A stretch of 9,547 nt of DNA from DAOQAU01 sp035354275 (GTDB taxonomy: Bacteria; Cyanobacteriota; Vampirovibrionia; Gastranaerophilales; Gastranaerophilaceae): positions 1 through 9,547 of the forward strand of contig DAOQAU010000059.1 of NCBI GenBank assembly GCA_035354275.1. The letters run 5' to 3'. Position numbers and translations under genes: made by a program. The notes beneath the pieces are model-generated. The model was given only the letters and a program-made list of their open reading frames with translations, was not told the origin of the DNA and did not search any database. Shown here in pieces: positions 1-4,097 of the stretch; within the stretch, counting starts at the first letter, position 1, and every line of letters starts with the position of its first letter.

Positions 1-243
1 TCCGGCGCGGGCCTACACACGGCCTTCGGCTACTTTGTATTTTAATAGAGAAAAAGAACGTTCAAGCCAAGCTCTGAAGCACGGAGAAGATCGAGCGGGC
101 CGACGACGAAAAACGGAATGCATTAGAGCGCGTTAAAAGCCATCCGGAAGAAAAAGACGACACTTGACCAAGCCGGCCAGACAAACGCGCCTTAAAATCA
201 AATTGTGCAACCTCAAAAATAAGATAACACAGCTATATTTTAT
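1..243. other. left end, possible gene remnant and spacer
   Basis: No intact gene is visible. In one + frame, codons from 78 to 167 read as a 29-residue, strongly charged, helix-like tail (STEKIERADDEKRNALERVK, then SHPEEKDDT) ending in TGA. The same frame is closed by TGA at 75-77. A second frame is open from position 2 to a TAA at 134-136 but gives an Arg-rich, less protein-like product. This could be the 3' end of a gene cut by the window edge and carrying a frameshift or nonsense change, or chance coding. From about 190 the sequence turns AT-rich and leads into the repeat array before parA. Confidence 0.25.
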
Positions 244-446
244 AAAATTCATTTCAATATCAAAATGAAGCTGTTACAACTTTAACACGTCAGCTTCAAA
301 ACAACTTCACTTCAATATTATAACAATACACGGTAAATGAAGTTAAAACAATATCATTTTAGCTTCGAAACAACACTGTTAAAATAATGTTTGACAACTT
401 CATTATGAAGTCGATATAATACCTGGGTGAAGTTAATATGAAGTTA
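244..446. repeat. partition centromere-like repeat array (TGAAGYT, both orientations)
   Basis: The heptamer TGAAGTT/TGAAGCT, or its complement, recurs about ten times: 266-272, 292-298 (complement), 303-309 (complement), 309-314 (partial), 338-344, 361-367 (one mismatch, complement), 396-402 (complement), 406-412 (last base differs), 428-434 and 439-445. Copies at 397-411 form a perfect palindrome, and the last copy contains the parA start codon. In type Ib partition systems such as TP228 parFGH, the centromere lies upstream of parA and is bound by the small ribbon-helix-helix partner. I infer the same role here, combined with operator function. Spacing is irregular, so the true binding unit is not fixed by eye. 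Confidence 0.7.
391..420 (+). promoter_or_regulatory. parA promoter with palindromic operator in spacer
   Basis: TTGACA at 391-396 and TATAAT at 415-420 are both perfect consensus hexamers with an 18-bp spacer. The spacer holds the perfect inverted repeat ACTTCAT-T-ATGAAGT (397-411), made of the same heptamer as the upstream array. A repressor bound there would block RNA polymerase, so autoregulation by the downstream RHH protein is likely. The expected transcription start, about 427, leaves only about 11 nt before the parA ATG, so the leader is very short. Confidence 0.85.
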
Positions 447-1079
447 CCGAAAGTTATATGTATAGCCTGCGGCAAAGGTGGCGTAGGAAAATCGACTACG
501 TCTATTAATTTGGCTGTTGGATTATCGGCCAGACACGCTGTTGAATTGCTCGACTTGGACTATCAAAAAACAGCAACAATCTTCAACCGGCTTCGAACCG
601 ACGAAGGCCACGAACCGTTAGCAGTCAAAACCGCAGATAGCGAAACACAGGTTAAAAACGTTATCAAAAAATGTAAAGGAATACTGATAATTGACACCGG
701 CGCATTTGACACGCCGACCAACCGACGCGCCATGCTCATGGCCGACATGGTAATAACGCCTATGAGCGATAGCATCGTTGATCTTTACGGTCTGATGATG
801 TATGAAAAAGTGATCAGAGAATTGAAAGAAGCAGACAAAAATTTTAAGGTTTACATTTTACCTAACAAAATTGAACCGCGCAATAACGATATGACAGAGA
901 TCACCGCGGTCGTAAAAAAACATAAGGCTAATTTTACTTTGTTAAAATCAATAATATTCAACAGAAAAGATTATCGAAATGCCTTTGAAAATGGGCTAGG
1001 AATAACTGAATTGAAAAAGGCAACCGCCGGAGAAGAATTTACAAAACTTATAAAGGAGATTGAGAAATGTCTAAAATAA
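438..1079 (+). CDS. parA: ParA family partition ATPase (type Ib)
   Basis: This is a Walker-type ATPase expected to bind DNA non-specifically and move plasmid copies apart, driven by its centromere-binding partner. The deviant Walker A motif KGGVGKST is at residues 13-20 with the signature first lysine. The A' segment LLDLDYQKTA (Asp39, Asp41) and the Walker B-like strand ILIIDTGAFD (Asp86) follow. At 213 residues with no N-terminal HTH it matches type Ib ParA proteins (ParF-like), not the long P1/F type. The start at 438 lies in a centromere repeat: codons ATG AAG TTA are one repeat unit. A GGGTGA stretch at 425-430 can serve as ribosome binding site, seven bases before the ATG. The 3' end overlaps the next gene by 13 bp, indicating translational coupling. 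Family assignment is firm; the partition role follows from context. Confidence 0.93.
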   Translation: MKLPKVICIACGKGGVGKSTTSINLAVGLSARHAVELLDLDYQKTATIFNRLRTDEGHEPLAVKTADSETQVKNVIKKCKGILIIDTGAFDTPTNRRAMLMADMVITPMSDSIVDLYGLMMYEKVIRELKEADKNFKVYILPNKIEPRNNDMTEITAVVKKHKANFTLLKSIIFNRKDYRNAFENGLGITELKKATAGEEFTKLIKEIEKCLK

Positions 1080-1276
1080 AAGAAATGGATATATTCGACG
1101 CTACACATAAAGCCAAGCTGACAGAAGCCAAGCACGAAAGCGACATGTTAAAGGCCATCAACATATACAACGTTCCAAAAGAATGGATCGAGCTGATTAA
1201 GGCGGAAGGCCAAACTTTTTCAAGCTTTGCAAAGCTTGCCATCAAAAAAGAATTGAAAGCCATGGGTTTGATATAA
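1067..1276 (+). CDS. small ribbon-helix-helix-like partition partner (ParG-like)
   Basis: This 69-residue protein has a charged, probably flexible N-terminal tail (about 1-28) followed by a pattern that fits a ribbon-helix-helix fold. A short strand KAINIYNV leads into helix PKEWIELIKAEG, a turn, and helix SFAKLAIKKELKAM. In type Ib partition loci, proteins of 46-113 residues encoded just downstream of parA bind the upstream centromere as dimers, stimulate ATP hydrolysis through the basic tail, and repress the operon. The start at 1067 has AAGGAG at 1053-1058 with 8-nt spacing and lies inside the end of parA. Sequence similarity to a specific family such as ParG was not tested, so the call rests on size, predicted fold and gene order. 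Confidence 0.7.
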   Translation: MSKIKEMDIFDATHKAKLTEAKHESDMLKAINIYNVPKEWIELIKAEGQTFSSFAKLAIKKELKAMGLI

Positions 1277-1296
1277 CCCTGGCCAAAAGATGGTAT

Positions 1297-1602
1297 CTAT
1301 ATATGAAGCTCGATCATCAGTTTGTTCGCGTCTATCAGTCTAATATCCAGAATCTTTCCTATATCAAAACCGAGTTCTTTCAGTTTGGCAGGCAGTGTTA
1401 TTCCCATTGAATTACCAACTTTGCTTATTTTTTTAAATTCCTTAGATAGTTCATCCTGAATAAGCCTCATTTTATGATACTTTTTTGATTGATCTATCGT
1501 AAAAACTATATCATCACAAGAATCGCAAACCATAACATCACATTTTATGCCCTGTATTTCTTTGCATTTTTCTTTGAAAGATCCGCCGCAACCACATTTC
1601 AT
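1297..1602 (-). CDS. antitoxin with zinc-binding N-terminus and AbrB/MazE domain
   Basis: This predicted 101-residue DNA-binding antitoxin has two modules. The first holds CxC (Cys3, Cys5), Cys13, Cys21 and CxxC (Cys26, Cys29), like the zinc-binding start of YgiT/MqsA antitoxins. Residues 58-99 match the SpoVT-AbrB/MazE swapped-hairpin pattern (KISKVGNSMGITLPAKLKEL). I chose ATG 1600-1602 over the upstream ATG at 1621-1623: it overlaps the upstream stop as ATGA and has AGGA a few bases before it, while the longer form would add MGAKRKI. In MqsA the DNA-binding part is an HTH; here an AbrB module takes that place. It ends 20 bp from the convergent par operon. It probably neutralises the upstream toxin and represses their shared promoter. 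Confidence 0.7.
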   Translation of the reverse strand: MKCGCGGSFKEKCKEIQGIKCDVMVCDSCDDIVFTIDQSKKYHKMRLIQDELSKEFKKISKVGNSMGITLPAKLKELGFDIGKILDIRLIDANKLMIELHI

Positions 1603-1886
1603 AATTTTCCTTTTTGCTCCCATACTGTCACCACCTTTGCATAATTTTCAAATATATTCACTATTAAAACTATTGTCCTTCTTTGCTTTCCATCATACCA
1701 ACTTAGTGCAATTTTTTCTGGACGTTCGCACTTTTCAAGATACAATTTCCCGTGCTTATATGCTTTCATTATATCGGTTTCGTCCAGATTAAGTGCCGGC
1801 ATTTTATCGATTACGCAATGAACGCTTAAAACAACGTTATCGATAACCGAAAGTCGCTGCATATAAAGTTTTTCAAAAATTGACAT
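1599..1886 (-). CDS. DUF4258-like toxin of a toxin-antitoxin pair
   Basis: This is a small basic protein of about 95 residues. Its second half has the pattern of DUF4258/RelE-superfamily toxins: a helix (DIMKAYKHGKLYLEK), then strands with RRTIVLIVNIF and YAKVVTVWE at the end. Such proteins are typically paired with zinc-finger (YgiT-type) antitoxins, in toxin-first order as in mqsRA. The stop TGA (1599-1601) overlaps the antitoxin ATG. The start is ambiguous: ATG at 1884-1886 is given here, about ten bases after GGGAAG, while an in-frame GTG nine bases upstream (1893-1895) sits only a base from that motif. The molecular target is not evident from sequence; mRNA cleavage is known for relatives but is inference here. 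Confidence 0.6.
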   Translation of the reverse strand: MSIFEKLYMQRLSVIDNVVLSVHCVIDKMPALNLDETDIMKAYKHGKLYLEKCERPEKIALSWYDGKQRRTIVLIVNIFENYAKVVTVWEQKGKL

Positions 1887-1920
1887 CTTTATCACACTTC
1901 CCGATTATGTCATTACCTAT

Positions 1921-1949
1921 ATTATTACACATGTTATTACAATTGTCAA
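1921..1949 (-). promoter_or_regulatory. promoter of the toxin-antitoxin operon
   Basis: On the minus strand, TTGACA (1944-1949) and AATAAT (1921-1926) are separated by exactly 17 bp, about 35 bp before the toxin start. The pentamer ATTAC repeats on the + strand at 1912-1916, 1925-1929 and 1936-1940, across and beside the -10 element, and is a candidate operator for autoregulation by the AbrB-type antitoxin. The promoter lies between the 3' end of rep and the toxin, so the pair can be transcribed independently of rep. Confidence 0.75.
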
Positions 1950-1970
1950 TACTTATCAATTTGTTGTCCA

Positions 1971-3260
1971 CTAATCTTGATCCGGCGCGCTATATGCATT
2001 AACCACATGTAGAGCTTTATATGCCTCGATCATCAGCGATTCTTTTACCGTATCCGTTAAAAACTCTGGTTTGATACCACTTTTTGTAACTATTTCATCA
2101 AATTTATTATGAATTGGCTTAAGTTTGTCTGGTACAAGGTTCTCAATCTTCTTTAATATTTCTGCATGATCGTTATGCACGGCCTGCTTTGCTTTTTCTT
2201 TTTGCTCGATTTGGCGGCTTTTTTTGACGGCGGCTTCTCTAATGTTTGCTTGGGCTTCACGAACATGGCAAGCATAATCATTTTCAAGAGCAACTTTTAA
2301 ATAGCCTATAAAATTTTCTTGGAAGTGTTCCAATGAATACTTAATATTTGAAATAACGTATTCGTTCCCTTTTTCCAAAAATCGACTTAAAAGAGTTTTT
2401 AAAGCTGCGGTCCTATGGTCCTCTGGAACCACGGACATTATGCCTTCCGGAATTTGAACCACAGTTTTATTAACCAGGCTAACCGATTCTTCAAAAAGGT
2501 CCATGCTATAATCAGCATCATCTTTTATTTTTATAGTTTCGTTTTCTTCATAAGCTGGCTTAACTGGTTTCTTGCTTACAAAAAAATGTATATGCGAGTA
2601 TTTATTTCTGATTCCAACTTCTTTGATCAAATCATAATTGCAACAAATATCAGTCTTTTCATTTACTTCTTTTACGGCAACATCAAGCACCCGCTTCTTT
2701 AAATCATTAAAACACTTATATTCATTGCTTTTTATTCCCAATAAATTTCTAAAATCTTCAATAGTCATCATTGGCACGGAAGGAGCTTTTAAATAATCTC
2801 TCATCAATTCATACAAAACTATTGAGTAAGAACTTTTAAAGCCGGCTATTAAAACTATATCTATCGGTGCATATAACCGCGGGTTTATAAGTTTATCCCT
2901 TAAAAATTCCGGCAGCTCAAAAATAATATTCCCTTCATTTGGAACAATTTTAACTCGAGATAATAAAGACATGTATTCCCAAACTTCGTTTTTGTCTTTA
3001 TTTAGATAATTAAATTCAAGCTTTATATCGGCAAGCCCTTTAAAGCTATCTTTCAGCTCGTTATTGCCAATCATGCTTATATTACAAAACTTTTTAAGAG
3101 CAGAAATAGTTATATTGTAGCTACCTTGCTGACCTGTTGTTCTTTGCATCGTGTAAATAAGAGAATTAATGATCTTGCGCTGTATTGCTGATAGCGTTTT
3201 TGCATGCACCTGTATTAATGCGCTGTTTTTTTTTATCATCATTGCTTTTTCGCTATTCAT
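1971..3260 (-). CDS. Rep_3 family plasmid replication initiator, long C-terminus
   Basis: This initiator is expected to bind the iterons at 3428-3504, melt the adjacent AT-rich origin and recruit the host helicase. The N-terminal 235 residues have the Rep_3 (RepB/Pi/RepE) double winged-helix pattern. An early segment is MIKKNSALIQVHAKTLSAIQ. The first winged helix contains ISALKKFCNI and LADIKLEFNYL. A conserved middle reads PRLYAPIDIVLIAGFKSSYS, and the second winged helix includes MTIEDFRNLLGI and FNDLKKRVLDVAVKEV. Residues about 235-429 form an extension unlike the compact family members of about 230-320 residues, with a charged, probably coiled helix (REAAVKKSRQIEQKEKAKQ) and a helical tail. 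The start at 3260 has AAGGAG six bases upstream. A perfect consensus promoter precedes it. Confidence 0.92.
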   Translation of the reverse strand: MNSEKAMMIKKNSALIQVHAKTLSAIQRKIINSLIYTMQRTTGQQGSYNITISALKKFCNISMIGNNELKDSFKGLADIKLEFNYLNKDKNEVWEYMSLLSRVKIVPNEGNIIFELPEFLRDKLINPRLYAPIDIVLIAGFKSSYSIVLYELMRDYLKAPSVPMMTIEDFRNLLGIKSNEYKCFNDLKKRVLDVAVKEVNEKTDICCNYDLIKEVGIRNKYSHIHFFVSKKPVKPAYEENETIKIKDDADYSMDLFEESVSLVNKTVVQIPEGIMSVVPEDHRTAALKTLLSRFLEKGNEYVISNIKYSLEHFQENFIGYLKVALENDYACHVREAQANIREAAVKKSRQIEQKEKAKQAVHNDHAEILKKIENLVPDKLKPIHNKFDEIVTKSGIKPEFLTDTVKESLMIEAYKALHVVNAYSAPDQD

Positions 3261-3268
3261 GGTTAGCT
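3261..3268 (+). promoter_or_regulatory. iteron-core match in the rep leader
   Basis: GGTTAGCT immediately upstream of the rep start codon is identical to eight central bases of the 22-bp iteron (units begin TGTCGGGGTTAGCT). It overlaps the rep Shine-Dalgarno complement, so part of the match is constrained by ribosome binding. In several Rep_3 plasmids (pPS10, R6K) rep operators share half an iteron and mediate autorepression. A similar role here is inference from an 8-base identity. Confidence 0.3.
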
Positions 3269-3294
3269 CCTTATCTTTTTAAGATCACAGTTGA

Positions 3295-3323
3295 ATTATA
3301 CCAAACACGGACAAGATTGTCAA
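3295..3323 (-). promoter_or_regulatory. rep promoter, perfect consensus
   Basis: On the minus strand TTGACA (3318-3323) and TATAAT (3295-3300) are separated by exactly 17 bp, giving an ideal sigma-70-type promoter about 35 bp before the rep start codon. Its upstream edge is only four bases from the assembly gap that leads into the iterons, so Rep bound to iterons could reach this promoter. Confidence 0.92.
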
Positions 3324-3327
3324 TACA

Positions 3328-3427
3328 NNNNNNNNNNNNNNNNNNNNNNNNNNNNNNNNNNNNNNNNNNNNNNNNNNNNNNNNNNNNNNNNNNNNNNNNN
3401 NNNNNNNNNNNNNNNNNNNNNNNNNNN
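3328..3427. other. assembly gap (100 N)
   Basis: This is a run of exactly 100 N, the usual placeholder for a gap of unknown size. It ends at the first base of an iteron unit and lies between the rep promoter and the visible iterons, so the missing sequence probably includes further iterons that the assembler could not resolve. Confidence 0.95.
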
Positions 3428-3504
3428 TGTCGGGGTTAGCTACTGAAAATGTCGGGGTTAGCTACTGAAAATGTCGGGGTTAGCTACTGAAAATGTCGGG
3501 GTTA
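3428..3504. repeat. 22-bp iteron array (three exact copies plus 11-bp partial)
   Basis: There are three identical tandem 22-bp units at 3428-3449, 3450-3471 and 3472-3493, each starting TGTCGGGGTTAGCT and ending in AAAA. The first 11 bases of a fourth follow at 3494-3504. A 22-bp period is two helical turns and matches iterons of R6K and pPS10, whose initiators belong to the same Rep_3 family as the neighbouring gene. There are no spacers between units. The array runs into the assembly gap on its left, so the real copy number is unknown. Iterons both initiate replication and, through Rep-mediated pairing, limit copy number. Confidence 0.92.
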
Positions 3505-3660
3505 CTTCGACTATTTCCTTACTCTCCCAACGTTTTTATTCCGGTTTAAACGGTTCTAAACGGTATTAAACGTACTTAAAGAAACAACAACAGGTAACTT
3601 CGCGCGCGCGTACGCGTATATAATAATATATATACCGCCCCAAAAGTTGTTGTTGTTATT
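3505..3660. other. origin melting region: phased 10-mers, CG tract, AT-rich stretch
   Basis: Next to the iterons, TAAACG occurs at 3547, 3557 and 3567, with TAAA again at 3577, a strict 10-bp period (one helical turn). A perfectly alternating pyrimidine-purine run follows at 3601-3622, starting with five CG steps and ending in TATATA. Further AT-rich sequence extends to about 3634. AACAACAAC (near 3584-3592) and GTTGTTGTT (from about 3646) are complementary and bracket this block. Iteron, then phased repeats, then AT-rich DNA is the usual architecture of an iteron replication origin, so I read this as the duplex-unwinding part of oriV. I did not find a good DnaA box. Confidence 0.65.
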
Positions 3661-3809
3661 TTTTTCAAAAATAGGAGACCGGGCATCAAAAAATGAAAAG
3701 TGGCATAAACAAAGGATAGTTTTAAAAACACTATATTTCATTGGTGTTTTAGACGCTAGTTGAGGATCACCGACGATAGAGTGAAAAGCCTTATAAAATG
3801 AAGTACATT

Positions 3810-3829
3810 AAAAAAGCCTAATATTAGGC
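3810..3829 (-). terminator. palindrome followed by oligo-T on the minus strand
   Basis: GCCTAATATTAGGC (3816-3829) is a perfect 14-bp palindrome, foldable as a 5-bp stem with a 4-nt loop. Read on the minus strand it is followed at once by six T (3815-3810), the form of a short intrinsic terminator. The stem is weak. A further GCCTA at 3831-3835 makes a second small dyad, so this could instead be an operator. No gene on the minus strand upstream is convincing; a small RNA is the only candidate. Confidence 0.35.
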
Positions 3830-3891
3830 AGCCTAGAATAGAAGTTGAATATAACGAGAAGCCGCGGGGCGCTAATAATCCGATAAATCCT

Positions 3892-4007
3892 GTCCAGTGT
3901 GATAATATACAATATGTTAACCGGCAATAAGCTTTTGAAGCTCTGATAACCGCCAGATTTGCTATAACCCGCAAAAAAAATATTATCGCAAAGAAAGGCC
4001 ACTGGAC
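3892..4007. repeat. long nested imperfect inverted repeat
   Basis: Several complementary blocks are nested in order: GTCCAGTG (3892-3899) with CACTGGAC (4000-4007); GATAATAT (3901-3908) with ATATTATC (3980-3987); GTTA (3916-3919) with TAAC (3965-3968); GCAA (3924-3927) with TTGC (3959-3962); and a local hairpin AGCTT-TTG-AAGCT (3930-3942). Together they could fold into one bulged extended structure in either RNA strand or single-stranded DNA. It sits in the gene-free stretch between the origin and the accessory operon, upstream of that operon's promoter. It could be a structured RNA, a single-strand origin or regulatory DNA. Confidence 0.4.
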
Positions 4008-4040
4008 GGAAATCACGAAATAAGATAAAAATTATCGCAG

Positions 4041-4069
4041 TTGACGAACAAATTTTTTTAAAGTATAAT
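4041..4069 (+). promoter_or_regulatory. promoter of the caspase-like operon
   Basis: TTGACG (4041-4046) and TATAAT (4064-4069) have an exact 17-bp spacer containing an A/T run, about 28 bp before the start codon. The nonamer ATTATCGCA occurs twice upstream, at 3982-3990 and 4031-4039, the second touching the -35 element. It could be an activator or repressor site, which is inference. Confidence 0.85.
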
Positions 4070-4097
4070 ATCAGCATCTTCGTTTGAGAGGTATTAA

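Noticed and set aside
1277..1296. Bidirectional terminator between the convergent par and toxin-antitoxin operons
   Set aside because: The 20-bp gap has no GC-rich stem or flanking T run.
1603..1623. Upstream ATG (1621-1623) as start of the antitoxin
   Set aside because: ATG 1600-1602 overlaps the toxin stop as ATGA and has AGGA at good spacing; family members begin directly with the first Cys motif.
1547..1792. 81-codon plus-strand frame across the toxin-antitoxin genes
   Set aside because: Antisense to both genes, and its translation has no protein-like pattern.
2415..2702. 95-codon plus-strand frame inside rep
   Set aside because: Antisense shadow of the Rep_3 gene; Phe/Ile-rich translation with no ribosome site seen.
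3185..3439. Plus-strand open frame crossing the assembly gap
   Set aside because: It runs antisense to rep and through N; most of its translation is undefined.
3428..3504. Direct repeats that might be a CRISPR array
   Set aside because: The units are strictly tandem with no spacers, and they sit beside a Rep_3 gene, so they are iterons.
3505..3800. DnaA box in the origin
   Set aside because: I looked for TTATCCACA and its complement and found no close match; a relaxed site cannot be excluded.
3892..3970. Degenerate iterons suggested by repeated GGTTA-like cores on the minus strand
   Set aside because: Matches to the iteron core are only five or six bases and irregularly spaced.
3756..4077. 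Two overlapping minus-strand open frames of 86 and 89 codons
   Set aside because: No ribosome-binding site before either start, low-complexity hydrophobic translation, and the frames overlap each other across an inverted-repeat region.
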